Positions 54,326 to 62,649 of a DNA stretch of 64,000 bases are shown one piece after another. The position numbers and the translations under genes were made by a program. The notes below the pieces were generated by a model. It saw only the letters and a list, made by a program, of their open reading frames with translations, was not told the DNA's origin and did not search any database. Position 1 is the stretch's first letter. Each line of letters begins with the position of its first letter. The stretch lies in NCBI GenBank assembly GCA_040391785.1, contig JBEBXH010000004.1:1-64000 (forward strand), read 5' to 3'. Source of the DNA: UBA5239 sp040391785 (GTDB taxonomy: Bacteria > Verrucomicrobiota > Lentisphaeria > Victivallales > Victivallaceae).

Positions 54326-57244
54326 TTATGCAATTATTGCGAATTTACTTTCCATATCGGTTTCGATGCGGGCGTTGAGGTCCGTCCAGTTGGATGCATT
54401 ACCGCTGGCCCAATAGCCTACGCCGCCCCAGCCGGTCGAGAGCTCACGCAATAGCAAGTCCTCTTTACCGTCGCCGTTGTAGTCGCCGACCGCGGCCACT
54501 TCCCATTGCGAGGCGTTGAGCTGGCCCACCCAGCGCTGGTTTGATGATTTGCCGTCTTCCCACGCGTACATGTAGCCGGTCGATTTTTGCCACATGATGA
54601 TGTCATCGATGCCGTCGCCCTGGAAATCGCCGATCGCGGCCACTTCCCAATCGTTGTCCAAGGTGCCGAGATAAGTCTGCGACCAGTTCCAGGTGTTGAA
54701 CGTCGGGTCCTCGTTGTGCCACAGGAAAAAAGCATTTTCATCCGTCTTCTTGACCAGGATGTCGCTTTTGCCGTCGGCATTGCCGAAGTAACCCGCGCCA
54801 ATCAACTTCTGTACGTTGGTCGAGGCATTGGTAACGTGCCAAACGTCATGATAAGTGCGCGCGTCCGAGACGATTCCGAACGACCCCTTCTCATCATAAA
54901 TGATCACGTCGTCCAGACCGTTGCCGTCGAAATCGGCCAAGGTTTTGGTCTGGAAATTGCCATCGACATGGCACAACGATACATAGCCATAATCGCCGCG
55001 CCCGAGGTCCGTCCAAGCCGCAAAGGTATTGCCATATCCGTTATAAAGCAAAATACCGTCATGCTCCACGCTGGAGGAGAAGCGACCAACGCCGACCACC
55101 TTCCACATCGAAGCTTCGCTGCCGCTCCATTCCCAGATACCCGTCCACTGTGGTGCAACTTGACCGTTGGTAGCCACATACCCGACCTTGCCCTGCGCCG
55201 CATCCCAAGCCACAATCTGAGAATAACCATTACCCGATAGATTGGTATTCGGAGTTGTTGCGACGGAAGATCCTATGATGGACAATGTTAGCGTCTGGTC
55301 ATTAAGATACAGGCTGTAGTTTCTATCGCCATCACTCAGGGCAGAACTGTTCAGCGACAATGAACCGAGTTCAGTTCCTCCAACGTTTAGCTTAATGCTC
55401 TGCGCGAAATTTCCTGCGCCGTCTGCCAGAGCGTAACTACCTATTCCCTGACTTGTATTCACTGTAATCGAGTAGTTTGCTCCGGTGATCAAAGAGATAT
55501 CAGTGATTATCGCTTCATCTGTGGATTTCCGTTCATTCATTGCAAACTCGATCGCTGCCCCTTGGGCGGAAACAGTACCGAAAACGCTCATGGTTCCGGA
55601 AAGTATGGTCGTGCCGCCAAGTATTGCGCCGATATATGTGTAGAGAATGCCACCTGAATGTACCACTGTGTTATCCGCTTTTCCTTTGTTGGAAACATAC
55701 TGATGACTGCCAGAATTGATGAACATATTGTTCGTGCTTCCACCTTCCATTACATACATTGAAGCATTGGACAAAGTTAGAGAACTCATACTTGCCGCGC
55801 TTGAGTACATAGTTCCTCCGCTACCGTAATAGCATCCGGATAAGGTATTGGCAAATGTTACATAACCCCCGTCATTATGAAAATACCCGACAAATGGCGT
55901 CCAGTCCAGATTTATAGCCGAGCCTCCTGAGGAAAGAAACAAACTCCCTCCGCTGGAAATAACCGTATTGCTGGCAATTCCGCCATTACCAATAGATTGT
56001 TTTCCTCCACTGCTGATAAACGTACTGTTGGCCACACCACCCGACAAGATGAGCTGCCCGCCGATTTCGTAGTGATTTATTTTTGCGATGGCTTCAATAA
56101 TCGTATTATTCGCTACTCCTCCATTCCAAACGATCTGCATAGACTTGGCATAGGCGCTAAGAATTATATTGTTGGTTACTCCATAAGTGTGCAACTCAGC
56201 TTGGGCTAACGTGGCACTGTTCACTACTCCCCCAGCTAGAACTGTTATGCGATCATACTCATAGTTAACAAGTGCTCCTTTATGCCAAGTTAGGTTGTTT
56301 GCTACACCTCCACTACTGATGTTCATATCCATAATCCCTGGTATCAACCGCGATACAATGATATTGTTGACCACGCCGCCGGAAGAAATATTTATTGTAC
56401 CGCCACGTTGATGCCAATATACATTATTCAGCTCTCCGAAAACATTTATGTAGGCTTCGCTACAGGTCACATTGTTTACTACGCCGCCGAAATAAATACT
56501 TAGTCTACCTCCATCGAGACTCGTATTGTTCGCAATGCCGCCAGAATAAACATACAGCCACCCCGATCCAGTCGTAAGGTCTGCACTCCCCCCGGAGGTA
56601 ATATGTTGACTTCCGCCCCATTTAATGACTGTATTGATCGCTGTTCCACCACTGGAAACATACTGGACTCCACCGGAGTTGATGATAGTACTATTAACGG
56701 CTCCACCATTGAGAATGGTCATTTCATCGCCAGCACTAACTTTAACGCCGGTACTGGTGACGCCGGAGGAAATTACATAGGAATACGCATATTGGGCCAA
56801 GCCTTCGCCGCCGTGGTCTAGGGTTCCCAGCAGATGATCGACTTCATGGCTGATGACATTGATGATTTTATCGAGGCTGGAGGATGCATCGAGGTTTACG
56901 AATGCGTTGTCGTTTTGATTCAGATTTCCCTTGTCGACTGTTTCGGCGAGCCCGGTATAATCAAACGCAGATGTTTTGCCGATGAAAACCGTCGAATAAT
57001 CTCCGGACGTTGGACGCTCGGTGATAAATACAACGTTATGTCCAGCATATTGAGTATTTAACTGGCTTATAATGGAGTTAATTTGAGTTTGTGACAAGCC
57101 GGAATCATTTATGATCACTTCATCAATGGTCAACACTTCGCCATTATAACTGGTAGTTTCCCCGTCGAAATCCAGATAGATCAATTGCCGTTTCGGAGTG
57201 GTGACGATTTGCACTCCACCGGATTGAATCAATTGCTGTATCAT
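54326..57244 (-). CDS. AIDA-type repeat protein with metzincin-like protease domain (paralogue 5)
   Basis: This 972-aa protein shares its first 155 residues closely with paralogue 2: LIYLDFDGETTSYNGE, PTSGDYSTVFIGK, and ISHEVDHLLGTLDH with His133, Glu134, His137 and Asp143. The repeat region differs in sequence and length from paralogue 2, with more irregular units (GVVNNVTCSEAYINVFG). The linker (DEAIITDISLITGANYSITV) and the FG-GAP-like module follow; the tail here reads MESKFAIIA. The gene begins 27 bp upstream of the heptosyltransferase side and is probably transcribed with it. Confidence 0.8.
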   Translation of the reverse strand: MIQQLIQSGGVQIVTTPKRQLIYLDFDGETTSYNGEVLTIDEVIINDSGLSQTQINSIISQLNTQYAGHNVVFITERPTSGDYSTVFIGKTSAFDYTGLAETVDKGNLNQNDNAFVNLDASSSLDKIINVISHEVDHLLGTLDHGGEGLAQYAYSYVISSGVTSTGVKVSAGDEMTILNGGAVNSTIINSGGVQYVSSGGTAINTVIKWGGSQHITSGGSADLTTGSGWLYVYSGGIANNTSLDGGRLSIYFGGVVNNVTCSEAYINVFGELNNVYWHQRGGTINISSGGVVNNIIVSRLIPGIMDMNISSGGVANNLTWHKGALVNYEYDRITVLAGGVVNSATLAQAELHTYGVTNNIILSAYAKSMQIVWNGGVANNTIIEAIAKINHYEIGGQLILSGGVANSTFISSGGKQSIGNGGIASNTVISSGGSLFLSSGGSAINLDWTPFVGYFHNDGGYVTFANTLSGCYYGSGGTMYSSAASMSSLTLSNASMYVMEGGSTNNMFINSGSHQYVSNKGKADNTVVHSGGILYTYIGAILGGTTILSGTMSVFGTVSAQGAAIEFAMNERKSTDEAIITDISLITGANYSITVNTSQGIGSYALADGAGNFAQSIKLNVGGTELGSLSLNSSALSDGDRNYSLYLNDQTLTLSIIGSSVATTPNTNLSGNGYSQIVAWDAAQGKVGYVATNGQVAPQWTGIWEWSGSEASMWKVVGVGRFSSSVEHDGILLYNGYGNTFAAWTDLGRGDYGYVSLCHVDGNFQTKTLADFDGNGLDDVIIYDEKGSFGIVSDARTYHDVWHVTNASTNVQKLIGAGYFGNADGKSDILVKKTDENAFFLWHNEDPTFNTWNWSQTYLGTLDNDWEVAAIGDFQGDGIDDIIMWQKSTGYMYAWEDGKSSNQRWVGQLNASQWEVAAVGDYNGDGKEDLLLRELSTGWGGVGYWASGNASNWTDLNARIETDMESKFAIIA

Positions 57245-57260
57245 AATAATATTCCCTGCG

Positions 57261-57274
57261 TTAAGCGATCACCG
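57261..57274 (-). other. Scar matching the last codons of the giant-protein tail
   Basis: TTAAGCGATCACCG at 57261-57274 is identical to the 3' end of paralogue 4 (49025-49038 region) and would read GTG ATC GCT TAA on the minus strand, the VIA-stop end of the shared tail. It has no upstream tail sequence and lies between the 281-aa gene and paralogue 5. Confidence 0.45.
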
Positions 57275-57281
57275 TGTATGT

Positions 57282-58127
57282 CTATTTCCAAAGCTTATTG
57301 ATTAATGCCATATATTCAGAACAAATTGTAATTCGGTCATCAACCCCTTGGAAAACCTTGCCATAGGAATTACCGGCATCAGAGGAGAGGGAGGCTATTG
57401 TCATTTCGGGTTTGGACGAAATACCGGTCAATTTCTTTTTGAATTCTTTTCTGTCGATAGTACCGCCTGCCTGCTTTATGATTGCGATGGTTTTATGTAC
57501 GATGGATTGCGGCTTGGTGGACCAGATTTCCAATTTTTCGTTTACGGTTTTTTGGGAAACCTCTCTCGAATCAGGCTTCGTCCAGATTTTGGGATAATGT
57601 TTCGGTTCTTGCGGTTGAGCAACCCCTTCATCCTCCGGATACCAGCCAAATAGATCATATGCCCGGTATTTTAAGATATCCTGTATTTCCGGAATGAAAT
57701 CACTGAAAGCCGCAATATATTTGGGCAATAGAACAATGTTCGCCACCGCACTGAAACATTTTTCTTTATAAGCCAGCCCCGGCCAGATATGGCAGGTTTG
57801 ATAATTTTTACAACCGGACATATCGGTTATTTTCTTGAAGTCTTTATTGATCCATGAATTTTCGTCAAGATATACCTGTGAGTTTCCTTGAGAAACAATC
57901 TGTCTTTTTTTCTCTTTCGGTTTGGTCCTGCGAATCAACAGTTTGTTTTTTGTTCCTCTGCGAGTATAATAGATATAAGCTGTCGTTTCATTATTCGCTT
58001 TTTTAATGCTGTCAAATTTGTCAATCGGGCAAAATACCGCAGTTTCCGCGACAATATCCGCCAGACTTTGTAGATTATTTTCCAGCCAATCTTTTACAAC
58101 ATCATTTCCATTTTTTGCCTGTGTCAT
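57282..58127 (-). CDS. Hypothetical 281-residue protein, possibly nuclease-like
   Basis: This 281-aa protein is unlike its neighbours: it is Lys/Ile-rich, has no repeats and no signal peptide. A Cys/His-containing stretch (SGCKNYQTCHIWPGLAYKEKC, then ANIVLLPKYIAAFSDFIPEI and RAYDLFGWYPED) resembles a region seen in some predicted HNH-like or restriction-associated proteins, but I cannot name the family securely. The C-terminal part contains a possible winged-helix-like segment (IIKQAGGTIDRKEFKKKL). It sits between a tail scar at 57261 and the 34-codon mini-gene, which suggests it is cargo inserted in the paralogue array. Confidence 0.6.
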   Translation of the reverse strand: MTQAKNGNDVVKDWLENNLQSLADIVAETAVFCPIDKFDSIKKANNETTAYIYYTRRGTKNKLLIRRTKPKEKKRQIVSQGNSQVYLDENSWINKDFKKITDMSGCKNYQTCHIWPGLAYKEKCFSAVANIVLLPKYIAAFSDFIPEIQDILKYRAYDLFGWYPEDEGVAQPQEPKHYPKIWTKPDSREVSQKTVNEKLEIWSTKPQSIVHKTIAIIKQAGGTIDRKEFKKKLTGISSKPEMTIASLSSDAGNSYGKVFQGVDDRITICSEYMALINKLWK

Positions 58128-58152
58128 TTTTATAACCTATATCTATCTAAGT

Positions 58153-58257
58153 TTACGCGATCACTGCGAATTTGCTTTCCATGTCGGCTTCGATGGGCAG
58201 TCCGGCCGGTGTCAGCAGGTTTGCTGTTGCGATCATTTGGTTCACATAGTCAGCCAT
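58153..58257 (-). CDS. 34-residue mini-protein with both ends of the giant paralogues
   Basis: ATG 58257 is preceded by AAAGGA. The product starts MADYVNQ, matching the starts of paralogue 6 (MANYVNQ) and paralogue 1 (MASYINQ), and ends IEADMESKFAVIA, the shared C-terminal tail, with only about 14 residues between (MIATANLLTPAGLP). The stop is at 58153-58155. It could be a deletion product joining the two ends of a former giant gene, or a genuine small substrate or regulator of the export system. The start site, frame and 5' block are all intact. Confidence 0.55.
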   Translation of the reverse strand: MADYVNQMIATANLLTPAGLPIEADMESKFAVIA

Positions 58258-58343
58258 GTCTGATTTTCCTTTGATTCCTACCCGTATAAAATATGAACCT
58301 ATTTATCTACTAATATGCGACATTATTACATAACTCTAAAATA

Positions 58344-58418
58344 TTTATAGAGAAACCGATAAAATTCATCAAGACGATCCCGTCAAAAGCTGTTTTTTAT
58401 GCTTTTGACGGGTTCGTC
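58344..58418 (-). promoter_or_regulatory. Hairpin and promoter candidate before the 34-codon gene (copy B)
   Basis: GACGATCCCGTCAAAAGC (58373-58390) and GCTTTTGACGGGTTCGTC (58401-58418) form an 18-bp stem with one two-base internal loop. It lies after paralogue 6 on the minus strand but lacks a strong U-tract. TTGATG (58372-58367) and TATAAA (58349-58344) with a 17-bp spacer follow directly and could start the mini-gene transcript. The block is homologous to 43760-43950. Confidence 0.5.
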
Positions 58419-58451
58419 TTTCAATATATACTTAACTTCTATAATTATAAC

Positions 58452-61400
58452 TTACGCGATCACGGCGAACTGACTTTCCATGTTGGTTTCGATGCGGGCA
58501 TTGAGGTCCGACCAATTCGAAGCATTGCCACTGGCCCAGTAGCCCACGCCGCCCCAGCCGCTATTTAATTCGCGTAGCAGCAGGTCGTCTTTGCCGTCGC
58601 CGTTGTAGTCGCCGACTGCGGCAATTTCCCATTGGTTGCGGTTAAGCTGGCCTACCCAGCGCTGATTCGAGGCCTTGCCGTCTTCCCAGGCATAGAGGTA
58701 GCCGGTGGACTTCTGCCACATGATGATATCATCGATGCCATCGCCCTGGAAGTCGCCGATCGCCGCCACTTCCCAGTCGTTGTTCAAGGTTCCGAGATAA
58801 GTCTGCGACCAGTTCCAGGTTTTAAACGTCGAGTCTTCATTATGCCACAGGAAATAGGCGTTGTCGGTGGTTCTTTTGACCAGGATATCGCTCTTGCCGT
58901 CGGCATTGCCGAAGTACCCGGCGCCAATCAATTGCTGAACATTCGCCGCGGCATTATCGACGTGCCAGACGTCATGATAAGTACGCGCGTCCGAAACAAT
59001 CCCGAACGAGCCTTTTTCATCATAGATAATCACGTCGTCCAGACCGTTGCCGTCGAAGTCCGCCAGTGCTTTGGTCTGGAAGTTGCCTTCCACGTGGCAC
59101 AGTGATACATAACCATAGTCACCGCGGCCGAGGTCCGTCCATGCGGCAAAGGTGTTGCCGTAGCCGTTATAGAGCAGGAGCCCGTCGTGTTTCACGCTCG
59201 ACGAGAATTGCCCCACGCCGACCACCTTCCACATCGAAGCTTCGCTGCCGCTCCATTCCCAGATGCCCGCCCATGACGGTGCCGCCTGTCCGGTAGTCGC
59301 CACATAGCCGACCTTGCCGCGTTTTGAATCCCAGGCCACGATCTGCGAACAGCCCTTTCCGGACAAATCGGTATTCAGATTGCTTACCGTCAAATTGAGG
59401 TTGCCGGAGGTCAGCGACAGTGCGTAAGTATTCTTGCCGTACGAGAACGACTCGCCGGCCGAAATTGAACCGTATGCTTTACCATCCGCCCATATCATGG
59501 TTTTCCTGGTTCCATACGAGGATGCGTTTGCGGCGAGCTTGTACACGCCGTGCTGCTGTCCGGCTTTAACCAGGACGGAGTAAGTTGCCAGAGAATTTCC
59601 GCTGATCAGGCTGAAATTATTGACCAGTGCACTGGCGTTGGCAGTTTTGCCGGCAATCATGAAATCGATGACGGTTCCGGTATAAGCCGATACCACCGCA
59701 CCATTGGCAATATTCAAAGCGCCGTAGTGATAGCTTCCCGAGCTTAGAATCAGTGAGCCGCCGGCCGAAACCACCGTATTTTGAGCTTGGCCGCCGCTGG
59801 TAAGAATCACTTTTGCTCCGTCCTGGATGGTGGTGCTGTTGATCATGCCGCAACCAGTGCCGAGACCGGTGTATGCTGATGACCCGGTAAGAACCCCGCC
59901 AGAAGAAACCACCGTGCCGAACGCAGATCCGCCGCGGTAAATCGTCATGCTGCCACCTGCGCTGACGTAGGTATTCGCTACTATACCATTGCTGGTGACA
60001 TAAAGCAGAGCTTTTGAATTGACATAGGTCAGGTTGGCAAAGCCGCCGGCATTGACCGTCATACTGCCGCCGTAAGCGACCGTCGTAGAAGTCATATCCC
60101 CGCCGGAACCGACATGACCGATGTAGCCGTCATCAACCACCGCACTAGAGAACGCGCCGAGGACGTTATGGTCATAAAGTTTGGTGATTGTGGTTGAACC
60201 GGCCCCGGCGTAACGGAACCCGAAGACCCGTCCGCCTGAATGAACAATGGTATTGTTGGCCGTGCCGCAACCGGTACCGAGACCAGTGTACGATGATGAA
60301 CCGATGAGAAGCCCGCCGGAAGAAACCACCGTGTTTTCCACCCGTGCACCAGCGTAAATCACTATCCTGCCGTCGGAGTTGACGTAACTATTTGAAGCGA
60401 CTCCATTGCTGGTGACATAGAGTATGCCTTTTGATTCGATATAAGTCTTGTCGGCCGAACCGTTGGCATTGATCGTCATGCTGCCGCCGTAAGCGACTGT
60501 CGTGGCGGTCAGTTTCCCGCCGGAACCAACGTTACCGATATAACCGCTATCGACAATCGCGCTGGAGAATGCGCCGAGAATCGCATAATCATAAAGTTTG
60601 GTGATCGTGGTTGAGCCGGCCCCGGCGTAACGGAACCCGAGAACGCGTCCGTCTGAATGGACAACAGTATTGTTGGCCGTGCCGCAACCGATACCGAGAC
60701 CGGTGTATGAGTTTGACCCGGTGAGAAAACCGCCGGAAGAAACCACCGTGTTTTCTGCACGCGCGCCGGCATAAATTGTCATGGTACCGCCGTATTCGAC
60801 ATAACTGCTTGATGCTATTCCGTTGCTGACGACATAAAGCTGACCTTTTGATTGGACATAAGTTTTGTTGGCCGAACCGTTGGCAGAAATCGTCATACTG
60901 CCGCCGTAAGCGACCGTTGTAGCGGTCAGTACTCCGCCGGAGCCAACGTTACCGATATAACCGCTATCGACAACCGCGCTGGAGAATGTGCCGAGAATCG
61001 CATAATTACTGAGCTTGGTGATTGTAGTTGAGCCGGCTCCGGCGTAACGGAATCCGAGAACGCGTCCCTCTGAATGAACAATGGTATTGTTGGCCGTGCC
61101 GCAACCGGTACCGAGACCGGTGTATGAGTTTGACCCGGTGAGAAAACCGCCGGAGGATACCACTGTATTTTCCGCCCTTGCACCAGCATAAATTGTCATG
61201 GCGCCGCCATTGCTGATCTGGGTATTCGAGGCTACGCCGTTGCTGATGACATAGAGATTACCTTTTGATTGAACATTAGTCTGGTTGGCTGAACCATTGC
61301 CATAAATCGCCATGCTGCCGCCGTAAGCGACTGTCGTAGCGGTCAGTACCCCGCCGGAGCCGACGTTGCCGATATAACCGCTGTCTACAATCGCGCTGGA

Positions 61401-61766
61401 GAATGCGCCGAGGATTGCATTATCATAAAGTTTGGTGATCGTGGTTGAACCGGCCCCGTTGTAACGGAATCCGAGTACTCGTGCACCTGAATGGACAATG
61501 GTGTTGTTGGCCGAACCACAACCAATGCCGAGACCGGTGTACGAGGTTGACCCGGTGAGAATCCCGCCGGAAGAAACCACCGTGTTTTCCGCGCGTCCCC
61601 CTTTATAAACAGTCATACTACCGCCGGAATTGACATAACTGCTGGAGGCTACTCCGTCGCTGCGCACAAAGAGCCGTCCTGCGACTTGTGTACCGGATGC
61701 CGTGTCCTGCGCATTCAGAGTCATTGATGCTCCCGCGGAGACTGTTTGATTCACATAGTTCGCCAT
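58452..61766 (-). CDS. AIDA-type repeat protein with long 139-residue tandem repeats (paralogue 6)
   Basis: The 1104-aa protein starts MANYVNQTVSAGASMTLNAQ after GAGG and has no signal peptide or enzymatic domain. Four to five long units of about 139 residues (417 bp) follow one another. Each contains AENTVVSSGG, YTGLG-x-GCG, ANNTIVHS, LGFRYAGAGSTTITKL and SSAVVDSGYIGNVGSGG segments, i.e. several strand-loop-strand units bundled with a cysteine. The C-terminus has the linker (ALVNNFSLISGNSLATYSVLV) and an FG-GAP-like module slightly diverged from the others (MESQFAVIA tail). It is first in the minus-strand array and has its own upstream region with a palindrome at 61831-61859. Confidence 0.8.
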   Translation of the reverse strand: MANYVNQTVSAGASMTLNAQDTASGTQVAGRLFVRSDGVASSSYVNSGGSMTVYKGGRAENTVVSSGGILTGSTSYTGLGIGCGSANNTIVHSGARVLGFRYNGAGSTTITKLYDNAILGAFSSAIVDSGYIGNVGSGGVLTATTVAYGGSMAIYGNGSANQTNVQSKGNLYVISNGVASNTQISNGGAMTIYAGARAENTVVSSGGFLTGSNSYTGLGTGCGTANNTIVHSEGRVLGFRYAGAGSTTITKLSNYAILGTFSSAVVDSGYIGNVGSGGVLTATTVAYGGSMTISANGSANKTYVQSKGQLYVVSNGIASSSYVEYGGTMTIYAGARAENTVVSSGGFLTGSNSYTGLGIGCGTANNTVVHSDGRVLGFRYAGAGSTTITKLYDYAILGAFSSAIVDSGYIGNVGSGGKLTATTVAYGGSMTINANGSADKTYIESKGILYVTSNGVASNSYVNSDGRIVIYAGARVENTVVSSGGLLIGSSSYTGLGTGCGTANNTIVHSGGRVFGFRYAGAGSTTITKLYDHNVLGAFSSAVVDDGYIGHVGSGGDMTSTTVAYGGSMTVNAGGFANLTYVNSKALLYVTSNGIVANTYVSAGGSMTIYRGGSAFGTVVSSGGVLTGSSAYTGLGTGCGMINSTTIQDGAKVILTSGGQAQNTVVSAGGSLILSSGSYHYGALNIANGAVVSAYTGTVIDFMIAGKTANASALVNNFSLISGNSLATYSVLVKAGQQHGVYKLAANASSYGTRKTMIWADGKAYGSISAGESFSYGKNTYALSLTSGNLNLTVSNLNTDLSGKGCSQIVAWDSKRGKVGYVATTGQAAPSWAGIWEWSGSEASMWKVVGVGQFSSSVKHDGLLLYNGYGNTFAAWTDLGRGDYGYVSLCHVEGNFQTKALADFDGNGLDDVIIYDEKGSFGIVSDARTYHDVWHVDNAAANVQQLIGAGYFGNADGKSDILVKRTTDNAYFLWHNEDSTFKTWNWSQTYLGTLNNDWEVAAIGDFQGDGIDDIIMWQKSTGYLYAWEDGKASNQRWVGQLNRNQWEIAAVGDYNGDGKDDLLLRELNSGWGGVGYWASGNASNWSDLNARIETNMESQFAVIA

Positions 61767-61830
61767 GTTTTACCTCAATTTTTTGTGATTTTATATGGTT
61801 TTGATTATGTTGGCATGAAAACGATGTCAG

Positions 61831-61859
61831 ATGTACTTGAATCCGTTCTGAAAGTACAT
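61831..61859. promoter_or_regulatory. Inverted repeat upstream of paralogue 6
   Basis: ATGTACTT (61831-61838) and AAGTACAT (61852-61859) are perfect 8-bp arms around 13 bp, 65-93 bp upstream of the paralogue 6 ATG. It could be an operator. The rest of 61860-62126 is AT-rich, with no gene seen. Confidence 0.4.
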
Positions 61860-62126
61860 TTGACATTCTGTTTGATTTTATTTGTCGGCAATTTTTACCC
61901 CCTGAATATCGCTTTATATTTTCTGTCTGTCCCTGGGTTTGTAAATGTATTTACTTTATATTTTATAGTTAATATAAGTATAAATGATTGGCTTGCAAGT
62001 TGTTTTCAGGGGTTTTCGGGCAATAAATTTTTGCGAAATTTTCAAAAAAATTCAGAAAAATTTAGAAAATGAAAAAATGAGGCGAAAAGTTTATAAGGAA
62101 ATGGTGATATAAGGGGAAGTGTAGAA

Positions 62127-62495
62127 TCATAATTGTAGGAAAATCAATTGCAAAATCCCACTGGATCTGACGAAAGGAAGTACTGAAATCCATCCGGGAT
62201 GTTGAGCAAAGGCCGCATCGTTCGAACCTGTCGAGATGTAAACTGGAACTTTGATATCCACTGTGTGCGCCGCATCGATCTGGGCTCGGAGCAGGTCAAA
62301 ATCCAGATACGGATGCATCATGTCGATCGCGGTCGGGTGATAGCTCCAGCCATGGTGGCAGACAGAAAAACAGGTGATCGAGTCCACCGCCGCTTCCGTC
62401 AGCGTCCGTGCAAACTCTTCCGCATTGAATTGTTGTCCGATTCCCGGAATTTCTCCCGAAGTATGAAAGTCGAGGTGAATCTGCCGATAACGCAT
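62127..62495 (-). pseudogene. Truncated glycosyl hydrolase (GHL6-like) N-terminus
   Basis: The first 108 or so residues (RQIHLDFHTSGEIPGIGQQF, SITCFSVCHHGWSYHP, KVPVYISTGSNDAAFAQHPGW) resemble the beginning of hypothetical glycosyl hydrolase 6 / alpha-L-fucosidase-like TIM-barrel proteins that are normally 600 residues or longer. After HPGW the frame continues only 15 residues in unrelated sequence (ISVLPFVRSSG...) and stops at 62127. GGAGAAATGTT precedes the ATG at 62495, so the start remains intact. It is divergent from the regulator at 62650 and was probably its former target. Confidence 0.7.
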
Positions 62496-62598
62496 AACAT
62501 TTCTCCTGAAATGGTTTGCTTATATACCAAAAATATATGATGCAAATCGATAAAATCAATATTCTGGTTCTATTTTTAGTCAATTTTTCGTATTCCTA

Positions 62599-62626
62599 TT
62601 GACAAATTCAAAATAACTGGTATAAT
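62599..62626 (+). promoter_or_regulatory. Sigma-70 promoter of the second GntR/LacI-type regulator
   Basis: TTGACA (62599-62604) and TATAAT (62621-62626) are perfect boxes with a 16-bp spacer, 23 nt before the regulator ATG. The bases just before the -10 box read ACTGGTA, similar to the ACTGGTAA repeats before the regulator at 17723-18805. Confidence 0.75.
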
Positions 62627-62649
62627 TATAGTCGTAAGGATGATTGACA

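Noticed and set aside
58153..58257. Dismissal of the 34-codon frame as chance
   Set aside because: Chance was rejected, since both ends match the paralogues and a ribosome-binding site is present; it is therefore kept as a gene candidate.
39034..61766. Type V autotransporter reading of the AIDA-type proteins
   Set aside because: No signal peptide and no C-terminal beta-barrel are present; the C-terminus is an FG-GAP-like module with a short tail.
39034..61766. RTX toxins or adhesins
   Set aside because: The glycine/aspartate-rich RTX nonapeptide is absent; calcium loops are of the FG-GAP/dockerin-like DxDGxxD type.
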